A stretch of DNA of 56,928 bases from Bacteroidales bacterium (lineage in GTDB: Bacteria > Bacteroidota > Bacteroidia > Bacteroidales > PUMT01): the NCBI GenBank assembly GCA_007125955.1, contig SLCF01000115.1, positions 1 to 56,928 of the forward strand. The letters are read 5' to 3'. This document shows, piece after piece, positions 1-9,096 of the stretch. Position 1 is the stretch's first letter; each line of letters opens with the position of its first letter. The position numbers and the translations under genes were made by a program. The notes below the pieces were generated by a model. The model had not been told where the DNA came from. It saw only the letters and a program-made list of their open reading frames with translations, and did not search any database.

Positions 1-367
1 AATATAAATTACACTTAAATGAAAAAATTTCCGTTGCAACTATTCGGGGTGTTATTTCAATGAACAATTTTTGATGCATGTATTGTAAAATTTTTCGCAT
101 CCCGTTCCAAATGCTCCACCGGTTAGGATGACGACTTTATTTTCTGCTCTTTTCTGTCAGAATTCATTATTGCGAATTAATAACATAAAATTAATTACAT
201 TAAAAAAGAAGAAGTTACACTATTACTGAAAAGATTTACATTATTCACACTGCTCTTATATCTCTTATTGCCGTATTTTAGCCATATCAAGTTCAGCGCG
301 AAAGTTTAGTAAATCAATTTTGCTTTGCGGAGGGTTTGATAACAGAAGGGAATCAATTTCTGAAAAA
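1..367. other. AT-rich non-coding left edge
   Basis: This stretch lies downstream of the minus-strand MerR/B12 regulator and runs to the window edge. I see no open frame with family-like sequence, no tRNA and no strong hairpin with a T-run. It may contain the 3' end signal of the regulator gene, or the end of a gene outside the window. Confidence 0.5.
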
Positions 368-1252
368 TTAATTAATAGAATCCATTATGCTGCAAAAATG
401 TTCCATTGAGTTTATCTTTTTAAGATTTTCCGGGAGCTTTCCGGTCAAAGCCGAAGTCTGATATCCTGTAAAAAAAATCTTTTGCCGCGGGAAGGATTCG
501 GAGAGGTAAAAAAGATATTCTTTCATCTTTTCCGGTGATATTCCGGTTGTAAAAGTTGTAAGGAAATAGTCTGCTTCTCTTATTGAAACTATATGTTTCA
601 GATTGTCAAGCGGCACTTTCTGTCCGAGATAAATAACTCTGTGACCCCTCCTTTTTAACAGGTAAGAATAAAAAAGCAGGCCAAGCTCGTGTAGTTCATT
701 ATCGTGAAGAAAAAGTATAAAGGTTTTTGCATCGCTCCGTGGAGAAGCTTCCTGACCGTCAATTGCAACAATCAGTTTCTGCCTCAAAAGATTTGAAACG
801 AAATGTTCCTGGGCCGGAATGATAGAACCGGTTTGCCAGAGCAATCCCACCTTTTCGAAAAATGGGTGCATAATTTGCACGACTGATTCCTCAAATCCAA
901 ATTTAATTATAGAATCACCGAGTATTTTTTCGAACTTGATATCATCCAGATCCAGCATTGAAACTACCAGATTCTCTATTTGAGTGAATGCATCTGAGGT
1001 TTCGTTGGTAAGGTGCATCACCTTTTCCTTTATACTTTCCTGGCTGAGTTTGGCAATATGCGAGATCTTAATCCCGTGGCGGTTCAGGATTGCAATATTG
1101 AGAAGTCTTTTAAGATCATCGTCGCTATAAAACCTTATATTGGTCTTTGTTCGCTGAGGAGTTATTATTGCATGCCGCTTTTCCCACATACGAAGTGTGT
1201 GTGCTTTAATACCCGATAACTCTTCAAGATCCTTTATAGAATACTTTGGCAT
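368..1252 (-). CDS. MerR-family regulator with cobalamin-binding domain (CarH/LitR-like)
   Basis: Predicted DNA-binding regulator that senses a cobalamin. Residues 3-75 form a MerR-type winged helix (SIKDLEELSG, then RMWEKRH). Residues 90-165 match the helical B12-cap domain and carry the W-x9-EH signature (W139, E149, H150) that in CarH-type proteins packs on the adenosyl group. Residues 175-290 are the Rossmann-like B12 domain with E186-x-H188-x-x-G191, the ExHxxG axial-ligand motif. In known relatives, adenosylcobalamin plus light controls DNA binding. I start at ATG 1252, preceded by AAGGA; a longer frame reaching upstream would overlap the methyltransferase gene and lacks family similarity at its N-terminus. 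ATG 1267 is an alternative. It is last in a minus-strand run with the O-methyltransferase and the M16 peptidase. Its target is unknown; no carotenoid or photolyase gene is seen here. Confidence 0.85.
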   Translation of the reverse strand: MPKYSIKDLEELSGIKAHTLRMWEKRHAIITPQRTKTNIRFYSDDDLKRLLNIAILNRHGIKISHIAKLSQESIKEKVMHLTNETSDAFTQIENLVVSMLDLDDIKFEKILGDSIIKFGFEESVVQIMHPFFEKVGLLWQTGSIIPAQEHFVSNLLRQKLIVAIDGQEASPRSDAKTFILFLHDNELHELGLLFYSYLLKRRGHRVIYLGQKVPLDNLKHIVSIREADYFLTTFTTGISPEKMKEYLFYLSESFPRQKIFFTGYQTSALTGKLPENLKKINSMEHFCSIMDSIN

Positions 1253-1340
1253 CGATTTTTCCTTCATATTTATCCACTTAGTAAACAATGCAGTTAACAA
1301 AAAGTTGAGTGTAATATTCCCGATCCGGGAAAATATATAA

Positions 1341-1979
1341 TTATTTTTTCCTTGCCAGGAATAAACCATCCCTGACCGGCAGCATAAGAGTTTCAACAGA
1401 GGGGTCGGCTACAGCCATTTTGTTGAATTCAGCAACCCCCGATGTTGACGGATCGGATGTTTCCGATTCATCCAGCACCTTGCCATTCCAGAGTACATTG
1501 TCAGCTATCAGGAAACCTCCCCTTTTCAGCTTTGGTAATACAAGCCTGTAATAATCCGGGTATTCCCTTTTTTCAGCGTCAATAAACACAAGGTCAAAAA
1601 GAAAATCCAATTGCCCGATTATATCCAGAGCGTTACCGTTGTACTGAGCTATTTTTTCCTTCAGTCCTGAACGCCTGAAAAATTCTGCTGCAAAACCGGT
1701 AACCTCATCATTTATCTCAATTGTCCTGATATGCCCTTCTTGTGCAAGGCCCCTTGCCAGGCAGATTGTTGAATAACCTGTGAAAGTCCCTATTTCCAGA
1801 ATCTCTTTTGGTTTCAACATCCGGCTTATGAATTCAAGAATCTTTCCCTGGTAAGCTCCTGATATCATTCTGGGGTTGAGTATTCTGAGATGGGTCTGTC
1901 TGTTCAGTTCACTCAGCAGCTCGTCTTCAGGAGAAGTATGACTGGTAATATATTCTTCAATTTTCGGTTCAAGATACAT
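1341..1979 (-). CDS. Class I SAM-dependent O-methyltransferase (family 3)
   Basis: Predicted S-adenosylmethionine-dependent O-methyltransferase of the catechol/caffeoyl-CoA type. SAM-binding motif I is EIGTFTGYS at about residues 62-70. The divalent-metal region reads FIDAEK near residue 134 and ADNVLWNG near 160, as expected for the metal-dependent group. About 212 residues is the normal family length. The ATG at 1979 is preferred over an in-frame GTG two codons upstream, and it lies 11 bases after the M16 peptidase stop, so the two are probably co-transcribed. The substrate cannot be told from sequence; many bacterial members methylate small catechols or flavonoid-like phenols. Confidence 0.88.
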   Translation of the reverse strand: MYLEPKIEEYITSHTSPEDELLSELNRQTHLRILNPRMISGAYQGKILEFISRMLKPKEILEIGTFTGYSTICLARGLAQEGHIRTIEINDEVTGFAAEFFRRSGLKEKIAQYNGNALDIIGQLDFLFDLVFIDAEKREYPDYYRLVLPKLKRGGFLIADNVLWNGKVLDESETSDPSTSGVAEFNKMAVADPSVETLMLPVRDGLFLARKK

Positions 1980-1990
1980 TATCACAGAAT

Positions 1991-3211
1991 TTAGAAGTAG
2001 GTGAGTGATGTCAATTTTTCCGGTTCAAAAACATCGTTGGCCATTTCCATCAGATCTTCCGATGTTATATTTTCAATAATATTGAATATCTGGCCGGATG
2101 AGTAGAGTCTGTTGAAAAGGAGGTAGTTCTTTCCCATTGTCTGCATCAGATGCTCCTTGTTTTCAAAGGACATTACAAGCTGTCCCGTAAGCTGCCGTTT
2201 TGCATTGCTCAACTGAATAGTGCCCAGCTTTTTCTTTCTCAGCCTGCTGAATTCCTTCATTACTATAGCGATGCATTTCTCAAGGTTTTCCCTGTAAGTT
2301 CCGAAATAGGCCCCGAATATTCCAGTATCGGTGTAGGGTGTGTAATGTGATTCAACATTGTAGGCATAACCTTTCTTTTCCCTCAGAGCAATATTGAGTC
2401 TGGAGTTCATGCCCGGACCGCCTGTAATATTGTTGAGCAAAGCCATTGTAAAACGGCGTCTGTCTTTTAAATCAGGCGCAATATTCCCGATCATACAGTG
2501 TGCCTGGTGGGTGTTTTTGCTCACTCTTTTATTCGCGGGGATATATGTGCGGAAGGGAAGCCTTTCCTTCCCGTTTTTGCTGTCGGCTATATTTTCCAGG
2601 TGATTCGCTGCAATCCTTACAACCCTTTTGAAATCCATATCTATAACTATGCTGAAAACCATCTGGTTGGTTGAGTAATTTTTCCTGATGAAGCGCTCCA
2701 GGTCTTCACGTGTGAATTTTCTCACACATTCCGGCGTTCCAAGTATACTCCTTCCAATTGAATTGCCCTTGTAAACTGTTTCTTCAAACTCGTCAAAAAT
2801 CAGTTCTGCCGGATCATCCTTATAGGAGTTTATTTCATCAATTATAACCTCCTTTTCAAGGGAAATCTCCTTTTCCGGGAATGTTGAATGGAAAACAATA
2901 TCACAAATCAGCTCAACGGATCTTTTAAGATCTTCCTTAAGGAAAGAAGAGTATATGCATGTATGCTCCTTTGTGGTAAAAGCATTTATTTCGCCTCCTA
3001 CAGTTTCCATCCTGTTGATTATATGATGGGCGCGCCTTTTTTTTGTACCCTTGAATATTGCATGTTCTATAAGATGTGCCAGGCCGTGTTCCTGTTCGGA
3101 TTCATCTCTTGATCCTGCATTTACTGTAAGTCCGCAGTGACCGACAGGAGACGGGGATCTGTGGTGTACAAGCCTTATTCCGTTGTCAAATATGTGGGTG
3201 CGGTAAAACAT
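1991..3211 (-). CDS. M16 family zinc peptidase (pitrilysin/processing-peptidase type)
   Basis: Predicted zinc metallopeptidase of the M16B group, about 406 residues. The inverted zinc motif HxxEH is H46-L-I-E49-H50, and E126 in the DEI segment 76 residues later is the likely third zinc ligand. The N-terminal half is therefore the catalytic lobe, and residues beyond about 215 form the inactive C-terminal lobe. No signal peptide is visible with the chosen start, so it may act in the cytoplasm. The start at ATG 3211 (MFYRTHIFDNG) gives the family-typical opening; a longer frame upstream would run through the promoter. It is the first gene of the minus-strand run with the methyltransferase and the B12 regulator. 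Substrate unknown. Confidence 0.9.
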   Translation of the reverse strand: MFYRTHIFDNGIRLVHHRSPSPVGHCGLTVNAGSRDESEQEHGLAHLIEHAIFKGTKKRRAHHIINRMETVGGEINAFTTKEHTCIYSSFLKEDLKRSVELICDIVFHSTFPEKEISLEKEVIIDEINSYKDDPAELIFDEFEETVYKGNSIGRSILGTPECVRKFTREDLERFIRKNYSTNQMVFSIVIDMDFKRVVRIAANHLENIADSKNGKERLPFRTYIPANKRVSKNTHQAHCMIGNIAPDLKDRRRFTMALLNNITGGPGMNSRLNIALREKKGYAYNVESHYTPYTDTGIFGAYFGTYRENLEKCIAIVMKEFSRLRKKKLGTIQLSNAKRQLTGQLVMSFENKEHLMQTMGKNYLLFNRLYSSGQIFNIIENITSEDLMEMANDVFEPEKLTSLTYF

Positions 3212-3230
3212 AAAATTGTAGTTTACCCCG

Positions 3231-3238
3231 CAAATATA
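3231..3238 (-). promoter_or_regulatory. Candidate -7 box for the M16/OMT/regulator run
   Basis: Read on the minus strand this is TATATTTG, an exact match to the Bacteroidota -7 consensus TAnnTTTG, about 20 bases upstream of the M16 start codon. I see no clear TTTG -33 element at the usual distance, so the call rests on the -7 box and position alone. Confidence 0.45.
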
Positions 3239-3302
3239 ATAAAAGGAACAGATTGTTGTTTTCACTCAATTTAAAGACGGGGAATATCTGGAATTAAAAA
3301 AG

Positions 3303-3333
3303 TTTTAAAAAATAAATTTTTTGTTTAGATTTG
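3303..3333 (+). promoter_or_regulatory. Candidate promoter of tRNA-Phe
   Basis: TAGATTTG at 3326-3333 matches the Bacteroidota -7 consensus exactly. TTTT at 3303-3306 sits at the 19-base spacing expected for the -33 element (consensus TTTG). The tRNA begins 20 bases downstream. Confidence 0.6.
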
Positions 3334-3353
3334 CAGTCCGGTTGCAAGCAAAC

Positions 3354-3426
<73 letters not shown>

Positions 3427-3429
3427 CGA

Positions 3430-3465
3430 CCGCAGACCAATATTGATTATTGGTTTGCGGTTTTT
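3430..3465 (+). terminator. Rho-independent terminator after tRNA-Phe
   Basis: A 12-bp stem (CCGCAGACCAAT with ATTGGTTTGCGG, one G-T pair) closes a 7-base loop and is followed by TTTTT. It begins four bases after the tRNA 3' end. Confidence 0.88.
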
Positions 3466-3523
3466 CATTTATATACAGGGTTTTGCAGAAACTTTAATTA
3501 AAGTGGCGAATCCGCCCGTTTAC

Positions 3524-4408
3524 TCAGAATCTCTTTGTATAAATATGGCAATAGGGTTTTGATCCGTTTTTGGTATAATATTCCTGATGGTAATCTTCCG
3601 CCTCGTAAAATTCTGAAGCTTTTGTCAGTTTTGTGGCTACATTATACCCCTTCTCCCTGAGTATGTTTAACAGATATTCAGCAATTTCCTTCTGGTAATC
3701 ATTCATATAAAAGATCTCAGACCTGTACTGACTGCCGGTATCCGGACCCTGCCGATTAAGCTGCGTGGGGTCGTGTATTTCGAGAAAATTTTTTACAACC
3801 TCCTCATATGATATTTTTAACCGATCATAAACCACCTTTACTGCCTCTGCATGGCCGGTGGTTCCGTTGCAAACTTCCCTGTAGGAGGGATTTTTGATAT
3901 GACCGCCGGTGTAACCCGATATAACGCTCACCACTCCTTTAAGTTTTTGCAGGTAATATTCAACACCCCAGAAACACCCTCCGGCCAGCAAAGCTTTTTC
4001 ATAAATACCGCTTTCAAGTTTTTCCGGGATAAAATCAACCGAAACGGAATTTACGCAGTGGCGTGTATCCTTTTCAGTGTAACCTTCGCCCCTGAAGACA
4101 TGTCCAAGATGAGCATCACATTTTGAGCACAGTATCTCAGTCCTCACGCCGTCTGCATCAGGCAGTCTTTTTATTGCACCGGGTATTTCATCATCAAAAC
4201 TGGGCCAGCCGCACTGCGAATCAAACTTGTCATCAGATCTGAAAAGTGCCTGGCCGCACTTTTTGCAGAGGTAAGTGCCCTCTCTTTTGTTGTCGTTATA
4301 CATCCCTGTCCACGGACCCTCGGTCCCTTTCTTATCTATTACAAACTCCTCGAACTGACTCAGGAAGTTGTGCCTGATCTTTTCCTGTTTACCCGATTTG
4401 TCTTTCAT
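3524..4408 (-). CDS. msrBA: Bifunctional methionine sulfoxide reductase, MsrB-MsrA fusion
   Basis: Repairs oxidised methionine: the MsrB domain reduces the R-sulfoxide and the MsrA domain the S-sulfoxide. MsrB occupies about residues 5-130, with zinc cysteines C48/C51 and C94/C97 and catalytic C118 in RHCVNS. MsrA occupies about 135-294, with catalytic C145 in GGCFWG. The domain order is B then A, the reverse of the Neisseria PilB type. No signal peptide is visible, so it is probably cytoplasmic. It is a single gene flanked by the tRNA terminator region and by DUF3267, with about 100 non-coding bases upstream. Both domains look complete. Confidence 0.95.
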   Translation of the reverse strand: MKDKSGKQEKIRHNFLSQFEEFVIDKKGTEGPWTGMYNDNKREGTYLCKKCGQALFRSDDKFDSQCGWPSFDDEIPGAIKRLPDADGVRTEILCSKCDAHLGHVFRGEGYTEKDTRHCVNSVSVDFIPEKLESGIYEKALLAGGCFWGVEYYLQKLKGVVSVISGYTGGHIKNPSYREVCNGTTGHAEAVKVVYDRLKISYEEVVKNFLEIHDPTQLNRQGPDTGSQYRSEIFYMNDYQKEIAEYLLNILREKGYNVATKLTKASEFYEAEDYHQEYYTKNGSKPYCHIYTKRF

Positions 4409-4507
4409 CTCATTTTGAATTATTGGTTCTGCTATTTACAATACAATTGACAACCATCTTTTGTTCTGCCCGGAAGCAATATAATTTGAAAAAGATAAAG
4501 GTTTATT

Positions 4508-5161
4508 TCATCTCTCACTGTCTGCTGTCTCCTGAGGAACAGATTCATAAAAATAGGCTGCTTCCTTTTCCGGGTCGTCATAGGTGAATAACCGGGCATC
4601 TTTCCTTGATGAAAAAAAGTTCATCATTGCAAAGTCGCCTATGCAGAGGGAGCTGTGGGAAAGCAATGCCACCAGCGAAGTCCACTGTCCGGCCGGCTCC
4701 AGGAAAATATAACCTGCAATGAAAACAAGGTTCAGTATAACGAAAGGAAGGAGGGCAACAATAGTGAACTGCTTTTTCCCAACTACAAAGCCGGGAGCCG
4801 AAGCATAAAAAAGCATCTGCCTGAGACATGCACCGTATTTTACCTTCCTGGCACCGGCAAGCTTGTATGCAACTCCATGGAGAAGTTCGTGGAATGGTAT
4901 CACAATTACCATCCCCAGGAAAATTCCGGCAAGGAAATATAACAATATCGTTTTCCCCCCTAAATATCCTGTATATATGGAGTAAATACCAAAAAAAATA
5001 ACATACAGTAAAAGCAGGAGATTGAAAAGGTAGTAAAAGACAATGGGGGCATGCAGTTGGCGCAGATTTTCAAGTACAAAATCTACTATCTCTTTGTGAT
5101 GAAGAGTCTTCAGAAGTCTGAAACGATCACTGTTGCTAAGTTCATTTATTGTAGGCCGCAT
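4508..5161 (-). CDS. DUF3267-family membrane protein, putative zincin protease
   Basis: About 217 residues. There is an HExxH zinc motif (H91-E92-L-L-H95) at the end of a membrane segment at about 72-90, and further hydrophobic segments lie near residues 38-62, 135-155 and 160-180. This matches the DUF3267 putative membrane zincins, whose substrates are not known. The ATG at 5161 is used; an upstream in-frame TTG would only add seven residues. The C-terminus is charged and probably cytoplasmic. It is transcribed away from gpmI. A link to the neighbouring methionine-sulfoxide repair gene is possible but unsupported. Confidence 0.8.
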   Translation of the reverse strand: MRPTINELSNSDRFRLLKTLHHKEIVDFVLENLRQLHAPIVFYYLFNLLLLLYVIFFGIYSIYTGYLGGKTILLYFLAGIFLGMVIVIPFHELLHGVAYKLAGARKVKYGACLRQMLFYASAPGFVVGKKQFTIVALLPFVILNLVFIAGYIFLEPAGQWTSLVALLSHSSLCIGDFAMMNFFSSRKDARLFTYDDPEKEAAYFYESVPQETADSER

Positions 5162-5242
5162 TGTTAAGTTCTGAAAGAACAAATGGGTTCCTGGTTTGTT
5201 CTGCTAATATAATAAACTAACCCGTATTTTAAGTTTTTTATA

Positions 5243-5273
5243 TTTTTCTCCTTGTTTAAAAATCATAATTTTG
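5243..5273 (+). promoter_or_regulatory. Candidate promoter of the gpmI operon
   Basis: TAATTTTG at 5266-5273 matches the Bacteroidota -7 consensus exactly, with TTTT at 5243-5246 at the 19-base spacing for a -33 element. The gpmI ATG is 32 bases downstream. Confidence 0.55.
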
Positions 5274-5304
5274 AGGGTTTCTATTCATTTTCAACATACA
5301 AACT

Positions 5305-6831
5305 ATGACAGACAAAAAGAGGGTTATTCTTGTGATTCTTGATGGGTGGGGTATTGGTGACAGATCAAAGGGTGATGTTATTTACAATGCCGCCACACCG
5401 GTAATGGACAGGCTTCAAAAGGAGTATCCATTTTCCAGGCTGGAGGCAAGCGGTGATAATGTCGGATTGCCTGAGGGGCAGATGGGTAATTCTGAAGTGG
5501 GTCACCTCAATATTGGTGCCGGCAGGGTAGTTTACCAGGATCTGGTCAAAATAAACCTTGCCGTAAAAGATAACTCAATTTCCGATAATGAGGTTCTCAG
5601 GGAAGCTTTCCTGTATGCCCGCAATGAAAATAAAAGTGTCCATTTTATCGGACTGGTAGGAGAAGGGGGTGTCCATTCATCCCAGAAACACCTGCACAAG
5701 TTATGTGATATATCCGGGGAATACGGACTTGAAAAAGTTTTTGTGCATGCATTCACTGACGGCAGAGATACCGATCCGAGAAGCGGACTTGGTTTTGTAA
5801 AGGAGCTTAAATCACATATGGAAAAATCCAACGGCAGGATAGCCTCGCTTGTTGGCCGGTATTATGCAATGGACAGGGATAAAAGGTGGGAGCGGATTAA
5901 AGAGGCATACGACCTGCTTGTTCACGGCAAGGGAAAAAAGTCCGAAGATATTGAAAAAGCTATCCGTGAGTCTTATGATGATGGTGTAACCGATGAATTT
6001 ATCAAGCCCGTGGTGATGGTTGACGGTAACGGCAACCCCACAGGAAAGATTGAAGAAGGCGATGTGGTGATTTGCTTCAATTTCAGAACCGACAGACTCC
6101 GGGAAATCTCAACAGCTCTTACTCAGAAGGATTTTCCGGAATACGGCATGCAGGCCATGCCGTTGCATTATGTAACCATGACCCGGTACGATGACACATT
6201 CAAAAATGTCAAAGTAATGTTTGATAAGGAGAATATTAAGGGAACAATTGGTGAAGTGATCTCTGAATCGGGGAAAAAGCAGCTCAGAATAGCCGAAACA
6301 GAAAAGTACGGCCATGTTACATTTTTCTTTTCCGGAGGGAGAGAGGAAGAATTCAAAAATGAGAAAAGAGTACTGATCCCTTCCCCAAAGGTTGCTACTT
6401 ATGACATGAAGCCGGAAATGAGTGCCTTTGAGGTTAAGGATGCCGTAGTTGCCGAACTGGAAAAGAATGAACATGACTTTATATGTCTCAATTTTGCCAA
6501 CTGCGACATGGTGGGACATACCGGTGTTTATGAAGCAATCAGGACAGCTGTGGAAGCGGTTGACAAATGTGTCGGGGAAGTGGCCGAAGCTGCCCGCAGA
6601 AACGGTTATTACACCCTGATCATTGCAGATCACGGAAATGCTGACAATGCATTGAACAGTGATAACTCTCCCAATACCGCACACTCCACAAATCCAGTGC
6701 CCTGCATACTTGTTTCTGATGAACACAGGGTGCTGGATAACGGTATACTTGCAGATATTGCCCCGACTATACTGAAGATAATGGGACTTCCCGTTTCTTC
6801 CGATATGACAGGAAAACCACTGGTAAATTAG
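5305..6831 (+). CDS. gpmI: 2,3-bisphosphoglycerate-independent phosphoglycerate mutase
   Basis: Interconverts 3- and 2-phosphoglycerate in glycolysis and gluconeogenesis, using manganese and a phosphoserine intermediate. The alkaline-phosphatase-like fold is evident: metal-binding D13 in LDGWG, catalytic S63 in GNSEVGH, the FTDGRDTDP segment of the phosphotransferase domain, and DHGNAD near residue 445 for metal binding. At 508 residues it has the normal length. It begins 32 bases after a -7 box and is followed after six bases by a DUF3109 gene, so they are probably co-transcribed. Confidence 0.98.
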   Translation: MTDKKRVILVILDGWGIGDRSKGDVIYNAATPVMDRLQKEYPFSRLEASGDNVGLPEGQMGNSEVGHLNIGAGRVVYQDLVKINLAVKDNSISDNEVLREAFLYARNENKSVHFIGLVGEGGVHSSQKHLHKLCDISGEYGLEKVFVHAFTDGRDTDPRSGLGFVKELKSHMEKSNGRIASLVGRYYAMDRDKRWERIKEAYDLLVHGKGKKSEDIEKAIRESYDDGVTDEFIKPVVMVDGNGNPTGKIEEGDVVICFNFRTDRLREISTALTQKDFPEYGMQAMPLHYVTMTRYDDTFKNVKVMFDKENIKGTIGEVISESGKKQLRIAETEKYGHVTFFFSGGREEEFKNEKRVLIPSPKVATYDMKPEMSAFEVKDAVVAELEKNEHDFICLNFANCDMVGHTGVYEAIRTAVEAVDKCVGEVAEAARRNGYYTLIIADHGNADNALNSDNSPNTAHSTNPVPCILVSDEHRVLDNGILADIAPTILKIMGLPVSSDMTGKPLVN

Positions 6832-6837
6832 ATTTTT

Positions 6838-7413
6838 ATGATTCAGATAGAAGATAAGATTGTAAGCTCCGATCTGCGGGAAGTGAAATTTGTATGTGAC
6901 CTGAAGAAATGTCTGGGAGCTTGCTGTGTTTTTGGAGATGCCGGAGCACCGCTTGAGGATGAAGAAACAAAAATACTTGAAGGAATTTTCCAGAGGCTTA
7001 TACCATATTTAAGGGATGAGTCAGTTAAGTCTATAATGAAGCAGGGAGTGCATGTAATTGATGATGATGGTGAAAAGGTTACCCCGCTGCTGGAAGGCAA
7101 GGAGTGTGCTTACGCTTTTTTTGAAAACGGAATAGCCCGTTGTGCTATAGAGAAGGCCCATTCCGAGGGAATTGTTGATTTCAAGAAACCTTTATCCTGC
7201 CACCTTTACCCTGTAAGGGTGAAGAAATACAGTAGCTTCAAAGCAGTGAACTACGAACGCTGGCAATTATGTGAATCAGCTCTGAAAAAAGGCAGGAAAT
7301 TGAATATTCCGATCTATGAATTTTGCAGGAGAGCACTTGAAAGAGCTTTCGGAAGGAAGTTTTGCGATACTCTGCAACTTGCGGAAAAGCATTCAGAAAA
7401 GCGGCAGGAGTAA
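6838..7413 (+). CDS. DUF3109 cysteine-rich protein
   Basis: A 191-residue protein of the DUF3109 family, common in Bacteroidota. It has a cluster C20, C25, C29, C30 near the N-terminus and further cysteines at 90, 102, 121, 145, 163 and 176. The segment LSCHLYPVR resembles the YkgJ-type cysteine proteins thought to bind zinc or iron-sulfur. No catalytic function is established. No signal peptide or membrane segment is visible. It starts six bases after gpmI and looks like the second gene of that transcript. Confidence 0.85.
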   Translation: MIQIEDKIVSSDLREVKFVCDLKKCLGACCVFGDAGAPLEDEETKILEGIFQRLIPYLRDESVKSIMKQGVHVIDDDGEKVTPLLEGKECAYAFFENGIARCAIEKAHSEGIVDFKKPLSCHLYPVRVKKYSSFKAVNYERWQLCESALKKGRKLNIPIYEFCRRALERAFGRKFCDTLQLAEKHSEKRQE

Positions 7414-7486
7414 CGGCAATACTTGTTAGGTTAATTAGTCAAAATTTAATAATATTGTGTAGTCTATAAATAAAAAAAAATTTTTT

Positions 7487-8857
7487 ATGAAAGAAAAAAT
7501 TAATGATTATATCGAATCTAACAAGGACAGGTTTCTTGACGAGCTGTTCGGACTCCTTCGCATCCCATCGATAAGCGCCAGAAGCGAGCACAAGGAAGAT
7601 ATGTACAAGGCTTGTGAATACCTTAAGAAAAGCCTGCTTGATTCCGGCGCCGATAATGCTGAAGTTATGAAAACGGAAGGTCATCCTGTGGTTTACGGAG
7701 AGAAGATAATAGATCCTTCAAAGCCAACCGTTATGGTTTACGGGCACTATGACGTTCAACCTGTTGAGCCCCTTGATCTGTGGAAATCACCCCCTTTTGA
7801 GCCTGAAATCAGGGACGGTAAAATATGGGGACGAGGAGCGGATGATGATAAAGGACAGATGTTCATGCATGTAAAAGCTTTTGAATTTCTTGTAAAGGAG
7901 AACCTTCTTCCGTGCAATGTTAAGTTTATGCTGGAAGGAGAAGAGGAGATAGGCTCCCCTAATCTCGGAAAATTCTGCAAAAATAATCTTGATAAGCTGA
8001 AGTGTGATGTTATACTTGTTTCAGATACCAGTATGATCGGCCAGGATGCACCTTCAATAACAACTGGTCTGAGAGGATTGAGCTACATGGAGGTTGAAGT
8101 AACCGGACCGAACCGGGATCTGCATTCGGGACTTTACGGCGGTGCAGTAGCCAACCCGGTAAATATGCTTGCAAAAATGATAGCTTCGCTGACGGATGAG
8201 AATAACCGGATCACGATACCGGGGTTCTATGATGATGTTATGGAAGTAAGCAGCGAGGAAAGGAAAGAGATGGCCAAGGCTCCTTTTGACCTGGAAAGGT
8301 ACAAAAACGAGATAGATATTGAAGAGGCTGTTGGAGAAGAAGGTTTCACAACTATGGAGCGCACCGGCATCAGGCCTTCGCTTGACGTTAACGGAATATG
8401 GGGAGGTTACACAGGTGAAGGAGCAAAAACGGTTCTTCCGTCAAAGGCTTATGCAAAGATATCAATGAGACTTGTCCCACACCAGAAATCCGAGAAAATT
8501 GACGAGCTATTTATAAAACACTTCGAATCAATTGCACCTCCCGGAGTAAGAGTGAAAGCCAGAAAGCTTCACGGTGGAGAGGGTTATGTTTCTCCGACCG
8601 ACCAGACTGCCTACAAGGCTGCCAGCAAGGCTTATGAAGATACATTCGGGAAAAAACCCATTCCTTTCAGGAGCGGTGGCAGCATACCCATTATTTCCCT
8701 TTTTGAAGAAATCCTGGGCGTTAAATCGATACTCATGGGATTCGGACTTGATTCCGATGCAATTCACTCGCCAAATGAAAACTATCCGCTCTGGAACTTT
8801 TTCAAAGGGATAGAGACAATACCTCTCTTCTATAAGTATTACGGGGAGAGCAGCTAA
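7487..8857 (+). CDS. M20 family dipeptidase (CNDP/DapE-like metallopeptidase)
   Basis: Predicted di-zinc aminoacyl-dipeptidase of the M20 family, cytoplasmic. The metal and catalytic motifs are present: GHYDVQP (H87, D89), GADDDKG at 117-123, and EGEEEIGS at 150-157 with the general-base glutamate. The dimerisation lid lies between about residues 205 and 350, and RSGGSIPI near 398 closes the active site. At 456 residues it matches the carnosinase-like group rather than the shorter DapE. Seventy-three AT-rich bases separate it from DUF3109, and a strong terminator follows. The exact substrate is not readable from sequence. Confidence 0.93.
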   Translation: MKEKINDYIESNKDRFLDELFGLLRIPSISARSEHKEDMYKACEYLKKSLLDSGADNAEVMKTEGHPVVYGEKIIDPSKPTVMVYGHYDVQPVEPLDLWKSPPFEPEIRDGKIWGRGADDDKGQMFMHVKAFEFLVKENLLPCNVKFMLEGEEEIGSPNLGKFCKNNLDKLKCDVILVSDTSMIGQDAPSITTGLRGLSYMEVEVTGPNRDLHSGLYGGAVANPVNMLAKMIASLTDENNRITIPGFYDDVMEVSSEERKEMAKAPFDLERYKNEIDIEEAVGEEGFTTMERTGIRPSLDVNGIWGGYTGEGAKTVLPSKAYAKISMRLVPHQKSEKIDELFIKHFESIAPPGVRVKARKLHGGEGYVSPTDQTAYKAASKAYEDTFGKKPIPFRSGGSIPIISLFEEILGVKSILMGFGLDSDAIHSPNENYPLWNFFKGIETIPLFYKYYGESS

Positions 8858-8884
8858 ACAGATCATTCTGATAGAATATTCAGG

Positions 8885-8928
8885 TAATAAAACCGTCTCA
8901 GAAATCGATTCTGCAGACGGTTTTATTA
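8885..8928 (+). terminator. Rho-independent terminator after the M20 peptidase
   Basis: A perfect 14-bp stem is formed by TAATAAAACCGTCT and AGACGGTTTTATTA. It can be extended by an inner CAGAA/TTCTG stem with one bulge. The 3' side supplies a T-rich tail. Confidence 0.85.
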
Positions 8929-9096
8929 TAGTGTGCCGTACATGGCAGGTGCCATCAGTCAAGAACGGCGGGACGAGACTGGCAAACAAATCTAAGTCCC
9001 ACGACTGCACTGACACCGGGGTTGATATATGACCGTGACATTGTAAATGAGACTCGTGTTAACATTTTAAACTAACATTCCATAAAAATGAAAAAA
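8929..9096. other. Non-coding spacer upstream of glnN
   Basis: This lies between the M20 terminator and the inverted repeat before glnN. It has no convincing open frame on either strand and no long hairpin. It may be upstream control DNA for glutamine synthetase. Confidence 0.4.

Noticed and set aside
1253-1396. Longer N-terminus for the MerR/B12 regulator
   Set aside because: It overlaps the methyltransferase gene, encodes a hydrophobic stretch without family similarity, and a good start at 1252 opens the helix-turn-helix directly.
8528-9016. Minus-strand open frame across the end of the M20 gene and the spacer
   Set aside because: It lies mostly antisense to a clear M20 peptidase, crosses a strong terminator and has no recognisable protein features.
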